A stretch of DNA of 33,544 nt from NBML01 sp029939535 (GCA_029939535.1 JAOZST010000018.1:1-33544); one strand, 5' to 3'; shown: positions 7,390 through 16,250, counted from the stretch's first letter. The notes: a model not told the origin generated them from the sequence alone. Translations and numbers: made by a program.

Positions 7390-8137
7390 AAAGTTTTGAT
7401 TTATAGACCATACTGCCCTTATCCGTATTCAATGACTTTGATACCACAATCAGTGCCTGGCTTCTGATTTTTTCTTTTTTAACGGTTTGGGCAAGCTTTT
7501 TCAAAGGCACACAGATAAACCGTTCTTCCGGATGACTGACTTTGTATGCGATGGCACAGATGAACTCTTCTCCATAGGCTTTCACCAAGATTTTCTGAAC
7601 GTTTGAAACAAGGGTGATGCTCAGATAAATCGCCATGGATGCACCATGGGAGGCGAGTCTTTCCAGGGTTTCAGATTCCGGAACCGGGGTTCTGCCTGCC
7701 ATTCGTGTTAAAATCAAGGTCTGGGTAATTTCGGGAAGGGTATACTCGATTCCCAGTCCGGCAGCAGCTGCAAAAGCAGCGGTGACACCTGGTATGACTT
7801 TGTAGGGAATGTCTACCTTATCCAGTTCCGCCATCTGTTCAAAAATCGCACCGTAAAGAGAAGGATCTCCGGTATGGAGACGGACGACATTTTTCCCCTT
7901 GCTATATGCGGCTATCATCATATGCGTTATTTCATCCAGGTGAAGAGATGCACTGTTGATACACTCTGCCGTTTTTGTCCATTTTAAGACAGCCTCGGGC
8001 ACCAGAGATCCTGCATAGATCACAAGATCAGCTTCGCTCAATGCCTTCATTCCCTTAACGGTGATCAAATCCGGATCACCAGGGCCTGCTCCGGTAAAAA
8101 GAACCGGATTTAAATTTGTTTCCTGTATAATTATCAT
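7355..8137 (-). CDS. cobM: Precorrin-4/cobalt-precorrin-4 C11-methyltransferase (CobM/CbiF)
   Basis: This enzyme methylates C11 of the contracted corrin precursor. It shows VLFTGAGPGDPDLITVKG, the VIYAGSLVPEAVL motif typical of CobM/CbiF, HTGDPSLYGAIFEQM and KVIPGVTAAFAAAAGLGIEYTLPE (broken here into family blocks). The open frame extends 19 codons further upstream. ATG 8137 was chosen because GGAG lies about 8 nt before it and the codon overlaps the cbiET stop as ATGA. This gives 260 residues, the usual family length. The C-terminal tail after about residue 240 is not conserved. Confidence 0.95.
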   Translation of the reverse strand: MIIIQETNLNPVLFTGAGPGDPDLITVKGMKALSEADLVIYAGSLVPEAVLKWTKTAECINSASLHLDEITHMMIAAYSKGKNVVRLHTGDPSLYGAIFEQMAELDKVDIPYKVIPGVTAAFAAAAGLGIEYTLPEITQTLILTRMAGRTPVPESETLERLASHGASMAIYLSITLVSNVQKILVKAYGEEFICAIAYKVSHPEERFICVPLKKLAQTVKKEKIRSQALIVVSKSLNTDKGSMVYKSKLYDKSFTHEYRK

Positions 8138-9360
8138 CTTTTTTCTCCGGATATTATAAAAACAGGGTTTTGGCTTTTCAGCATCAAATTCCATGGCATG
8201 TGATGGCCGCGGCTCACTTGAATCTGCACAATATCAGTGTTAAGATTTAATTGAGCCATTTTTTTGAGGACTGAGGTGACATTACCTAAAAGCACTGTAT
8301 TCACAACCATCACACCTCCTTTTTGCATATAAGAAGCAGAACATTCAACCAGTTCGGGAAGGTTTTTTCCTCCTCCCCCAATGAAAATCCTGTCCGGAAC
8401 CGGCAGATTTTCCATGCCATCCGGGAGCTCAGAGTTAATAATCTTCAAGATATCAACACTGAATTTATGTTTATTTTTTTCAATATCTTTAATCCGTTTC
8501 CGGTTTTTCTCCACAGCAACAATCTGCCCGGTCTTGATAAAAGAATGAGCCTCAATGGATATGGAACCGCTACCGGCACCTAGATCCCATAGGACATGAT
8601 CGGTCATCAACTTTAATTTGGCAAGGGATACGGCCCTGACCTCCGGTTTTGTGATCAGTCCCTTTTCATGGTGAAACAAGGCTTCGGGCATACCGATATT
8701 AATTTGGGTTTTCGACGAAAAGCTTTTTGTATCCTTTTCTTCTTTGAAAAGAAGAACGATATTCGGATCTTTAAAGTTTTGTATGGAGATATCATCATCT
8801 GAAATCCAGGTTAATGTTTCATCCTTTTCTCCGATTTTTTCCAGCACGCAGGTTTTAAACCCTTTTATGGCAGCCTCTCTGAGTTTGGATTGAAGCCATA
8901 CAGGCGTTCGGATGCCATCTGTAAGAACAGCCGCTTTCTGGCAGTTCCTGATCCTTTCAAGATGGACTGGTGTCAACTTTCTAGCATGAAGACTGATCAG
9001 TTCGGCATCCTGCCAGGATTCGCCCAGTCGTGCAAAGGCAGCGGCAATGGTGGAAATATTGGGATAAACCATGATGTTGTCCCTGCCTATTTTTTTTGAA
9101 AGATAACCGCCGATTCCGTAAAAAAGAGGGTCCCCCGATGCCAGAACAGTAATTTTTCTGGAAGCTTGGTGGTTTAAAATAAAGTCAACAATCCCTTTTA
9201 AATTATTAGAGATTTCAATTTTTTCACCTGTGAAATCAGGAAATAAAGAAAGGTGACGAACTCCTCCCATGAGGACATCGGATGATCTGATAATTGTGAG
9301 ATGTTGATCTGTAAGATCCTGGTAGCTCATTCCCAGTCCGATAACCGATACTCTGTTCAT
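8134..9360 (-). CDS. cbiET: Fused precorrin-6B C5,15-methyltransferase/C12-decarboxylase (CobL = CbiE-CbiT)
   Basis: The 408-residue protein joins two enzymes. The CbiE half (about 1-200) has VSVIGLGMSYQDLT and VLASGDPLFYGIGGYL and methylates C5 and C15. The CbiT half (about 215-405) has GLITKPEVRAVSLAKL followed by the SAM-binding VLWDLGAGSGSISIE and the IFIGGGGKNLPELVE block, and decarboxylates and methylates. ATG 9360 overlaps the cbiD stop by 4 nt (ATGA), and the end overlaps the cobM start the same way, so translation is coupled. It resembles the fused form usually called CobL, here inside an otherwise anaerobic-pathway operon. Confidence 0.95.
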   Translation of the reverse strand: MNRVSVIGLGMSYQDLTDQHLTIIRSSDVLMGGVRHLSLFPDFTGEKIEISNNLKGIVDFILNHQASRKITVLASGDPLFYGIGGYLSKKIGRDNIMVYPNISTIAAAFARLGESWQDAELISLHARKLTPVHLERIRNCQKAAVLTDGIRTPVWLQSKLREAAIKGFKTCVLEKIGEKDETLTWISDDDISIQNFKDPNIVLLFKEEKDTKSFSSKTQINIGMPEALFHHEKGLITKPEVRAVSLAKLKLMTDHVLWDLGAGSGSISIEAHSFIKTGQIVAVEKNRKRIKDIEKNKHKFSVDILKIINSELPDGMENLPVPDRIFIGGGGKNLPELVECSASYMQKGGVMVVNTVLLGNVTSVLKKMAQLNLNTDIVQIQVSRGHHMPWNLMLKSQNPVFIISGEKR

Positions 9361-10469
9361 GACGTACCTTCATTTCTGTCAAGTTCCGATTCTGAGATCA
9401 TCTCACCGTGAAAATCAAGTATAACAGCTTTCAGATGGATATGGGGTGATGCATAGGATGCTGCAGAGCGCACAATTTTTTTACTGATATCCTGGATGAC
9501 CTCTGTATGATCTTCCTTTAACATAAAAAAAGCTTCCCTTGCCGTATTGGCGTGTTTAATTTTATCAGAAAGTATTGCATTCTTTGTTCTGTCATAGGTC
9601 CAGCCGGCAAGCTGGTCCAGGCTGAGATTGGATTTTGCAGCATGGGTATGATAAACACCTTGAGCCATTTTTATTGCCTTACCAAAAAAAACAACAAACA
9701 CAACCTGTTCAAAGTCCATCTTGGAAACTATTTCCAGTGATTTACCAAAAAAATCTCCTGTCTGCACAAAGGCTTCTTTGGGGTCTGATGTGAAAATCGA
9801 TTCGGCAAATCGTTCACTTCGCCTCCCAGTTGTAAAATAAAGATTCCGGATTCCGGCAGCTAATGCCACGGAAAGAGAGCTGCGGATGGTGGCAATATAC
9901 GCTTCATGGGATAAAGGTTTTACAACACCGGTTGTGCCGAGAATGGAGATCCCCCCTATAATACCGAGTCTGTGATTCAAGGTCTTTTTTGCCAGAATTT
10001 TTCCCCGTGGTACAAAGATTTCAATATTCACAGCCCATTTTTTTTCATTAAAATTTTTAATCACATCCCTGACAGCCTGTTTGATCATTTTTCTGGGTCC
10101 GGGGTTAATGGCAGGTTCCCCCGGCGGAATTTCCAGGCCGGGTTTGGTAACCCGCCCAACGCCCAATCCACCCTTGATGACAATATCACTTTTATCTGAG
10201 TCATGGATGGATACGGAGGCACCAATTTCAGCTTTGTTTGTGATATCAGGGTCATCACCCGCATCCTTGATCACAGAGCAGAAGACACGATCATCTTTTG
10301 CCTTAAGTGAAAAAATTTGAATATCAACAGATCCGTCATTTAAAAAAGGGATGGTAACCATGCTCTTTTTTTCGCAATGAACCAACAGGTGTAAAGCTCC
10401 TTTTACAGCTGCGGCTGCCGATGCACCTGTTGTATATCCTGATCTTAGTGTTTTTCCTTTTTTTGTCAC
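9357..10469 (-). CDS. cbiD: Cobalt-precorrin-5B C1-methyltransferase CbiD
   Basis: CbiD methylates C1 in the anaerobic pathway. The opening LRSGYTTGASAAAAVKGAL, the GVGRVTKPGLEIPPGEPAIN block and the GIIGGISILGTTGVVKP block are family signatures. The frame is open to a TTG at 10517 with no good ribosome site. I chose GTG 10469, which has AGGAAG (10476-10481) 6 nt upstream, giving 370 residues and a 26-nt gap after the membrane-protein gene. The usual Cys of the GYTTGTC motif is Ala/Ser here. The stop overlaps the cbiET start by 4 nt. Confidence 0.93.
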   Translation of the reverse strand: MTKKGKTLRSGYTTGASAAAAVKGALHLLVHCEKKSMVTIPFLNDGSVDIQIFSLKAKDDRVFCSVIKDAGDDPDITNKAEIGASVSIHDSDKSDIVIKGGLGVGRVTKPGLEIPPGEPAINPGPRKMIKQAVRDVIKNFNEKKWAVNIEIFVPRGKILAKKTLNHRLGIIGGISILGTTGVVKPLSHEAYIATIRSSLSVALAAGIRNLYFTTGRRSERFAESIFTSDPKEAFVQTGDFFGKSLEIVSKMDFEQVVFVVFFGKAIKMAQGVYHTHAAKSNLSLDQLAGWTYDRTKNAILSDKIKHANTAREAFFMLKEDHTEVIQDISKKIVRSAASYASPHIHLKAVILDFHGEMISESELDRNEGTS

Positions 10470-10495
10470 CGATATCTTCCTATTTGCCCTGATTT

Positions 10496-11545
10496 TTAAA
10501 ATAACAGATAATAACAAATACCCACAAATATGATACTCGATATTCTGAAAAATTGTCCCATTATCAGCATACCTGTTCCCATTTTCGGTGAAAAAATTCC
10601 AATATACCGGGGCAGTTGGTGCCGGATGGCCCTGATGGGAAATGCAACGATATTACCCGTTAAAAGGGCTACAACGGTCTGTTTTACGGTGATTACCCCT
10701 GAATCAAGAAGAGCGCCTGCAGCGGCAAAACCCGATGTGAATTCAGCCACAAAACTTAAAATCACAACCGATAGAGATTCCACCGGTACAACTTTTGTAA
10801 CAATAAAACCGGAAAGAGCGGAATTTAGAAATTTAAATAGGCCTGCTGCATTGATCACATAAATAAAGATATAAATCGGAAGTATCCATATGAACACCTT
10901 GGTGATCCTTCCGGGAAGTTTGTTTCTGATACTCTGCCAGATTTCTTTTTTTTCTTTGACAGATGCTTCAATTTTTGGAGATTGCAAACGATACTCTTCC
11001 GGCCGGGAAAGGAACAGATGCCCGTAAAGGAGAAAGCAAAAAACCCGCAAAAGTGTAGCCAGAAGTGTGATACAAAAATAGATTAAGCCAGCCACACCTG
11101 TCAGGGGGAGAACAATAAAGAATGTAGTGGGAAGATGCAGGAAATAAGCCGGTAAATGGTTGACAAAGTTCGTCAGATACACTTGCTTTTTAGATATTTT
11201 ATTATCTTGATAAAATTCAAGCAGCATACCATTGGCGGCAACACCTGAAATAAATGCTGTTGTGAAGGCACTTCCGCACCTGTCCCCCAGTTTACCAAAC
11301 CTGAAAAGCGGCCGGGCCAGAATGGACAGCTTTTTTGTCAGGCCGGATAGTTCGAGGTACTGGCCCAATACAAGGCCCAGGGTTATGAAAGCCATCAACC
11401 GGCCCAGGGGTATAAAAAGCCGTTTAAAAGCCGTGATACAGGTCAGGGATTTAACCAGATAGATCCCCAATAAAAGAAGGATGCACGAGATTATCAAAGA
11501 TATCATAAGTCCCTGATAATTCGGCTTTATCCTTTTTTGTTTCAT
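10496..11545 (-). CDS. Gate-domain (nucleoside-recognition) polytopic membrane protein of the cbi operon
   Basis: This 349-residue inner-membrane protein has about eight hydrophobic helices, starting at residues 14-32, and a basic loop near 185-210. It shows the Gate/nucleoside-recognition pattern (PLFRFGKLGDRCGSAFTTAF, SGVAANGMLLEFY, and FVAEFTSGFAAAGALL in a second half), as in SpmA/SpmB/FeoB-type pores and COG3366-like proteins. ATG 11545 overlaps the cobI stop as ATGA. Embedding between cobI and cbiD under a B12 riboswitch suggests transport of cobalt or of a cobalamin precursor. No CbiMNQO cobalt importer is present in the window. The role is inferred from context only. Confidence 0.75.
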   Translation of the reverse strand: MKQKRIKPNYQGLMISLIISCILLLLGIYLVKSLTCITAFKRLFIPLGRLMAFITLGLVLGQYLELSGLTKKLSILARPLFRFGKLGDRCGSAFTTAFISGVAANGMLLEFYQDNKISKKQVYLTNFVNHLPAYFLHLPTTFFIVLPLTGVAGLIYFCITLLATLLRVFCFLLYGHLFLSRPEEYRLQSPKIEASVKEKKEIWQSIRNKLPGRITKVFIWILPIYIFIYVINAAGLFKFLNSALSGFIVTKVVPVESLSVVILSFVAEFTSGFAAAGALLDSGVITVKQTVVALLTGNIVAFPIRAIRHQLPRYIGIFSPKMGTGMLIMGQFFRISSIIFVGICYYLLF

Positions 11546-12273
11546 TTGTCAAAGACCTGTTTTTTTTTGGCAATCACAAGCGTCCAGTAATCTGGTTTCC
11601 GTTTTTCAAATTCCCTGACATCACGAATAATCTGTTCATCCTTTCTCCCGCATTTGGATATGCCGATACTGTTTTTCAAAAGGTTGGCATCCTTTAGGGC
11701 AGAGTTGATGTCGGTAATATTTTTATAAGCTTTCAGGAGCACGACATTATCAGCAGATGCACCGCATTTTCTAAGCTCATCCCCCCCGCGTGCACCCGAT
11801 GTGATCAGAAGGGACTCATCCCCCTCCACAAGAGGCGTGTTGATTCGTGAGGCAGCAGCCTGATAAGAGGTGATACCCGGAACAGAGACAACGTTGATAT
11901 GGGGGGCCTTTTTCTTGATGATTTTCAGCAGGTAACCGTAAGTGGAGTAAGTTAGAGAATCTCCCAGCGTCAGAAAAGCGACGGATCGCCCTTCCTGGAG
12001 CTCCAGCATAATAATTTTGGCATTTTGTTCCCAGAGTTTTCCCCGTTCTGCTTCATTGTTTGACATCTGAAAGGGCAGTGCCCTTACATCGGTATCCTCT
12101 GACATATGGGGCCGCGCAATATCAACAGCCAGACTATGCTTGTTTTTTATGGACGATGCGGCAAATACGACATCCACGCTTTTTAGAATTTTAACTGCTT
12201 TGATTGTGAGAAGATCCGGGTCCCCCGGTCCAACCCCAATTCCATACAGGGTTCCTGTTTCCATTTTAATCAC
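11542..12273 (-). CDS. cobI: Precorrin-2/cobalt-factor II C20-methyltransferase (CobI/CbiL)
   Basis: CobI/CbiL adds the C20 methyl group. It begins GTLYGIGVGPGDPDLLTIKA and carries FLTLGDSLTYSTYGYLL and VVSVPGITSYQAAASRINTP, which separate it from the other tetrapyrrole methylases. GTG 12273 overlaps the cbiC stop (GTGA) with GAGG 7 nt upstream. ATG 12264, three codons later, has AGGTGAT ahead of it and is equally plausible. It is 243 residues long, normal for the family, and its stop overlaps the next start as ATGA. Confidence 0.95.
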   Translation of the reverse strand: MIKMETGTLYGIGVGPGDPDLLTIKAVKILKSVDVVFAASSIKNKHSLAVDIARPHMSEDTDVRALPFQMSNNEAERGKLWEQNAKIIMLELQEGRSVAFLTLGDSLTYSTYGYLLKIIKKKAPHINVVSVPGITSYQAAASRINTPLVEGDESLLITSGARGGDELRKCGASADNVVLLKAYKNITDINSALKDANLLKNSIGISKCGRKDEQIIRDVREFEKRKPDYWTLVIAKKKQVFDK

Positions 12274-12887
12274 CTGTTTTCCTCGGCGAGTATAATAAGG
12301 GCATTCACCACGCTTGCCACGATATTTGATCCGCCTTTTCTACCTTTATTGGTTATAAACGGAATATTTGTTTCCGTCAGAAGATCCTTTGACTCTGCGG
12401 CATTTACAAAACCAACAGGAAACCCGAGAATCAGTGCCGGCCTGATGTTGTCTGCACGCATCAGTTCAATTAATCTCAAAAGTGCCGTGGGTGCATTCCC
12501 AACGGCATAAATTCCACCTTCAAGTGTTTCCACCGACATGTCCACTGCCATACGGGCACGCGTTGTGCCTTCTTCTTTTGCCTTTGCAGCAACATCCTTG
12601 TCGTTGATCAGGCAGGATACCTGTCCTCCAAATCGCTCTATGCTTTTTTTGCGGATACCCGATCGAGCCATTTTTGTATCTGTAATAATGTTTTTTCCGG
12701 CGCTTATGGCTTCTATACCCACAGAAATGGGGTCACCTGAAAAACAGATGCTGTTCATATACTCAAAATCTGCAGAAGTATGAATCATCCTTCTCACAAT
12801 ACTCCATTCTTTCCGGTTAAATTTATGGTTACCGGCTTCTTTGTCAATAATGTTAAAACTTAAGGTTTCTATATCTTGAGGTTTCAT
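12270..12887 (-). CDS. cbiC: Cobalt-precorrin-8 methylmutase CbiC
   Basis: CbiC moves the methyl group from C11 to C12 to give cobyrinate. The 205-residue protein shows VRRMIHTSADFEY with the catalytic His (residue 36), ITDTKMARSGI and ALILGFPVGFVNAAESK, all family hallmarks. AAGGAAAATC immediately precedes ATG 12887, a good ribosome site. It is the first biosynthetic gene after btuF, separated from it by 133 nt, and it overlaps cobI. Confidence 0.96.
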   Translation of the reverse strand: MKPQDIETLSFNIIDKEAGNHKFNRKEWSIVRRMIHTSADFEYMNSICFSGDPISVGIEAISAGKNIITDTKMARSGIRKKSIERFGGQVSCLINDKDVAAKAKEEGTTRARMAVDMSVETLEGGIYAVGNAPTALLRLIELMRADNIRPALILGFPVGFVNAAESKDLLTETNIPFITNKGRKGGSNIVASVVNALIILAEENR

Positions 12888-12914
12888 GATTTTCCTTTTT
12901 CAATATATGTAACA

Positions 12915-12936
12915 GCAGACAGGATAAAATGCCTGC
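12915..12936 (-). other. Hairpin in the btuF-cbiC gap
   Basis: The 133-nt gap between btuF and cbiC holds a 7-bp stem (12930-12936 with 12915-12921, one G-U pair) and an 8-nt loop. No T-tract follows, so it is more likely a processing or stability element than a terminator. No start-worthy gene was seen in the gap. Confidence 0.3.
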
Positions 12937-13020
12937 ATATTTCCCGATTACTTCCATCTGTTTTTATTTTTCCCGCTTTTATACATTTGGTTCGCATTCA
13001 TTATGATCCAAAAGTTTTCT

Positions 13021-13977
13021 CTAATATTGTCCTGCTTCACCCTTAAAAAGGTCAGGGTAAAGATATGTTCCAATTTTTGATATTCCGTAGAGCAGGCGCA
13101 TGGTAGGCCTGGATACGATTTTTTCATCCACAATGAAAATCCGGTTGTCCTGAACAGCCTTGATAATATGAAAACCCGGTTCATTTTTAATCATCTCCCG
13201 GGTTATTCTGTTCATGGGTCCTCTCTGGGAAATAAACACATCTATTTGGGATGACTTGGACAATATCCGTTCTTTTCCATAAATGGCAATATTTGTTCCC
13301 CGGGAAGGCGAACCGTCGGCAGCCACATTTATGCCACCCGAAGCTGTCAGAACGAAATCGGCCATGGCACCCCGGGTAAATGTCTTCATTTTCGTGTGGA
13401 TGGCCTCAAAATACACATGATACCGTTCTTTTACGTCATTGGTAATCATCTGATACGCAACCACTGATTGTTTAAACCGTTTTATCATCATCCCAGCTTC
13501 TTTTTTTCTGCCTGAAAGGACACCAAGAACCTCCCAGTATTTAAACATCTCTTCAATATTTTTAGGTTGAAGGGATAAAACTACAATCCCGCTTTTTTCA
13601 AGCCGGTCAAACAGTCGGGCATACCCCCTGTCAAGCATGGGCCTGATCAGGACAAGATCGGGCGCTTCCACCAGATACTTTTCCGGATCATCTCTTTGGG
13701 AAAAAATTTTTTTAGTTAATGCCTTTTCCGGGTATTTGTCAGACTGTGTCACACCGATAATTTCCTGGTCAAGCCCGAGATAAAAAAGATTTTCCGTGTG
13801 TGCTCCATAAAGAGAGATGATTCGTTTAAAGGGCTTATCTATGGCCACATGTCTTCCCTTCTGATCCACAAGGGTATTCTGATCCACCATATAAAAAGAA
13901 GTCTCATCACCAGCATGTCCGAAGACTGCGAGTAGAAAAAAAACCAAAGAGAAAAAACAGGCTTTAGTGAATTTCAT
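13021..13977 (-). CDS. btuF: Periplasmic corrinoid-binding protein of an ABC importer (BtuF-like)
   Basis: This 318-residue protein belongs to the class III periplasmic binding family (BtuF/FepB/FhuD). It has a signal peptide (MKFTKACFFSLVFFLL..., cut near Ala22). Two lobes follow, with typical FKRIISLYGAHTENLFYLGL and LVEAPDLVLIRPML segments and a C-terminal lobe ending RLLYGISKIGTYLYPDLF. The start ATG 13977 overlaps btuD by 14 nt with a G-rich ribosome site (AAGGGG). Family members bind heme, siderophores or cobalamin; riboswitch control and the downstream cbi genes favour a corrinoid. Confidence 0.85.
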   Translation of the reverse strand: MKFTKACFFSLVFFLLAVFGHAGDETSFYMVDQNTLVDQKGRHVAIDKPFKRIISLYGAHTENLFYLGLDQEIIGVTQSDKYPEKALTKKIFSQRDDPEKYLVEAPDLVLIRPMLDRGYARLFDRLEKSGIVVLSLQPKNIEEMFKYWEVLGVLSGRKKEAGMMIKRFKQSVVAYQMITNDVKERYHVYFEAIHTKMKTFTRGAMADFVLTASGGINVAADGSPSRGTNIAIYGKERILSKSSQIDVFISQRGPMNRITREMIKNEPGFHIIKAVQDNRIFIVDEKIVSRPTMRLLYGISKIGTYLYPDLFKGEAGQY

Positions 13978-14755
13978 GGGCCCCCTTTTTGAAAATTACC
14001 TGGCTGGCATTATACAGGGATTCAAACCGGATTTCGGAGTCCACATCAAATACCTTTTGAATCAACCCCTGGTTGACCATTTCTTCTGTCTTCCCCTCGG
14101 CAACGATGGTACCGTTTCGAAGGAAAATCAATCGATCACAATACCTGGCTGCCAGGTTGATATCCTGAAAAACAGATATCACCGTGAGTTTTTTTTGATC
14201 TACCCTGGCCCTGACGATATCCAGAAGATCGATGGTATGCCTGATGTCAAGGTTGGAAGTTGCCTCATCAAGGATGATCACTTCTGTGTCCTGGACAAGA
14301 GCTCTGGCAAACACTACTCGTTGCCTTTCTCCGCCTGACAGTTCCGTAATGAAATTATCTGATAGGAGATCAACTCTGGTTTTTTTCATGATGCTGTCCA
14401 CTCTATCGAGATCCTCTGATGAAGGGGATGAAAACCGGGATATATAGGGATAGCGTCCCATGATAACCACCTCCCGGGCGGTGTAAGGAAAGTTGATGTA
14501 AAAATTTTGAGAAACCAGAGCAATTTTACGTGCCAGCTGTTTCCGGCTGATGTCTAAAAGATTTATTCCTGAAAATGTAATACAACCTGAATTTGGTTTC
14601 TTGTGCCTGATTAGAAGATCGAGAAATGTGGTTTTACCGCACCCGTTGGGGCCCAGGATTCCGTAGAATGAACCCTTTTTGAGATCAATGGAAATCCCAT
14701 CCAGAATATTGGTGGATTCATAGGCGAAAGAGATGTTGTCAATGGCGTATATCAT
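13964..14755 (-). CDS. btuD: ABC transporter ATPase for corrinoid uptake (BtuD-like)
   Basis: This 263-residue cytoplasmic ATPase of the FepC/BtuD type powers import through BtuC. Walker A is GPNGCGKTT (about 35-43), the signature is LSGGERQRVVFARAL (about 140-154), and Walker B is VIILDEATSNLD. ATG 14755 overlaps the btuC stop as ATGA, with a GGGGA ribosome site upstream. Overlaps on both sides make btuCDF one translational block. Confidence 0.92.
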   Translation of the reverse strand: MIYAIDNISFAYESTNILDGISIDLKKGSFYGILGPNGCGKTTFLDLLIRHKKPNSGCITFSGINLLDISRKQLARKIALVSQNFYINFPYTAREVVIMGRYPYISRFSSPSSEDLDRVDSIMKKTRVDLLSDNFITELSGGERQRVVFARALVQDTEVIILDEATSNLDIRHTIDLLDIVRARVDQKKLTVISVFQDINLAARYCDRLIFLRNGTIVAEGKTEEMVNQGLIQKVFDVDSEIRFESLYNASQVIFKKGAHEIH

Positions 14756-15819
14756 ACCTGTTTTCCCCTGTTTTTTAAATGATTCCTGCGAAATATATAA
14801 CAGAAAAAAGGGCCGCCAATGAGGGCCGTCAGAACACCAATGGGTACTTCAACAGGCAGCACCGCCCGGGTGATGGTGTCAGCCGTCACCAGAAGGATTC
14901 CACCGGCAAGAAGACAAACCGGGATAAGGCGTGTATTGTCCGGGCCCGTTACGCTGCGCATCATATGGGGAACCAGGAGTCCCACAAAACCGATGATACC
15001 TGACACGGAAACACAGACAGCCGCCACCAAAGAGGCGGTGATAAGAAGAATCATGGTGACTCTGCCGGTGTTGACACCCAAAGTTGAAGCCATTCTGCTG
15101 CCAAGAGCAATTACGTTCAGATCACGGGAATAAAAATAGATAACCAGAGAACCTATTGATACGGTCATCAAAAGGATCCACACATCTGCCCAGGTTTTGG
15201 ATGCAAAACTTCCCATGAGCCAGAAAATAATTACTGAAACCTCTTCATCGGCAATGTATTTCAGAAAACTGATACCCGCAGAAAGAATGGAAGCCACAAT
15301 AATGCCAGACAGAATCAGGCTGTTTGATGACAGCCCCTCCCGGGAAAAGGTTTTTCCTGAAGAGAGCCAGATCACAACAAAAAGGGTGGTGACCGCACCA
15401 GAAAAAGCAAAACAGGGAATCACGTAAATGCCGGCTTCAGGGAAAAACAGGAACGCCAGAGAAGCCCCAAAGGCTGCTCCTGCCGAAATCCCAAGCGTAT
15501 AGGGATCTGCCAGGGGATTTAACAAGATACCCTGGTACACGCAGCCTGCCACAGAGAGTCCGGCACCAACAATAATCGAGCATAAAATTCTTGGAAGTCT
15601 CACATCCATCACAACAACACTGGCCACTTCCTCCAGATTTTTAATTTGCTCACTATTTTCCGTGACTGATGAGATAATAATGGTTACAACATCATAAAAA
15701 CCGATATTCATATATCCCATACCGGCGGAAACGAGAACCGCAACTGAAAGAACAATCACAAGAAGAAAAAATTCCCATACAGTATGTTTATATAATGATT
15801 TTTTAATGTTTTGCGTCAT
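14752..15819 (-). CDS. btuC: FecCD-family permease for corrinoid uptake (BtuC-like)
   Basis: The permease forms the inner-membrane channel of the importer. It is rich in hydrophobic helices (about ten) and has the family blocks LPRILCSIIVGAGLSVAG, LLNPLADPYTLGISAGAAFG and GIIGFVGLLVPHMMR. The open frame extends seven codons further. I chose ATG 15819, which has AAGGGG 7 nt upstream, giving 355 residues. It is the first gene of the riboswitch-controlled operon, with an 86-nt leader after the terminator. Confidence 0.92.
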   Translation of the reverse strand: MTQNIKKSLYKHTVWEFFLLVIVLSVAVLVSAGMGYMNIGFYDVVTIIISSVTENSEQIKNLEEVASVVVMDVRLPRILCSIIVGAGLSVAGCVYQGILLNPLADPYTLGISAGAAFGASLAFLFFPEAGIYVIPCFAFSGAVTTLFVVIWLSSGKTFSREGLSSNSLILSGIIVASILSAGISFLKYIADEEVSVIIFWLMGSFASKTWADVWILLMTVSIGSLVIYFYSRDLNVIALGSRMASTLGVNTGRVTMILLITASLVAAVCVSVSGIIGFVGLLVPHMMRSVTGPDNTRLIPVCLLAGGILLVTADTITRAVLPVEVPIGVLTALIGGPFFCYIFRRNHLKNRGKQV

Positions 15820-15904
15820 TATTGCCCCCTTCCATTCCAATATAGATGCCTTTATTATAGGAGACCCTTATCGTTTCAGGGACCTCCTTCAAAGGCCCTT
15901 AAAA

Positions 15905-15938
15905 ACAAAAAACCCGAACAGGAATGTCCTGTCCGGGG
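15905..15938 (-). terminator. Intrinsic terminator of the btu-cbi riboswitch
   Basis: On the minus strand CCCGGACAGG (15937-15928) pairs with CCTGTTCGGG (15922-15913), with one G-U pair, around an ACATT loop. TTTTTTGTTTTT follows. It sits between the aptamer and btuC and should form when cobalamin is bound. Confidence 0.88.
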
Positions 15939-16000
15939 ATTACGTTTTTAATCCTCATTTTTAATGATCTTCCCTGTCCACAGGAATTGATCATTTTCAT

Positions 16001-16160
16001 TCAGGTAGGTCTTCTGACTCACGGATCACTCTATTAACTGCGCCTTCCCACCTTTTTCTTTAAAAGGCAGTGACAACATGCAGCGTTCGTCCCCGTTCAC
16101 AGCGGCGGGTCCGTCTCCGATTTTAACGGAGTTCCCTATTATGCATATATGCGCCTGAAC
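16001..16160 (-). promoter_or_regulatory. Cobalamin riboswitch of the btu-cbi operon
   Basis: Read on the minus strand, the aptamer opens with GTTCAGGCGC (16160-16151). It contains AATAGGGAACTCCG, GGACCCGCCGCTGTGAACGG, TGTCACTGCC, GGTGGGAAGGCGCAG and the closing AGTCAGAAGACCTACCTGAA. The ends pair as P1. It controls the whole btuCDF-cbi operon by termination at 15905-15938. The stretch 15820-16250 holds only this element, its promoter and the terminator. Confidence 0.93.
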
Positions 16161-16171
16161 AATTTTTATCT

Positions 16172-16200
16172 TATATCCTATATATTAATTTATTAGTCAA
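16172..16200 (-). promoter_or_regulatory. Probable promoter of the btu-cbi operon
   Basis: On the minus strand TTGACT (16200-16195) is followed after 17 nt by GATATA (16177-16172). ATATAA or TATAAG within the next few bases are alternative -10 elements. It lies just upstream of the aptamer, as expected. Confidence 0.5.
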
Positions 16201-16250
16201 GGTATAACAAATCAGCAATTGAATTCTTTAAAAAGGAGATTAACGAACTA

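Noticed and set aside
12948..13184. Small gene in and beyond the btuF-cbiC gap
   Set aside because: Most of the frame lies out of phase inside btuF. The part in the gap encodes only very short peptides with no ribosome site.
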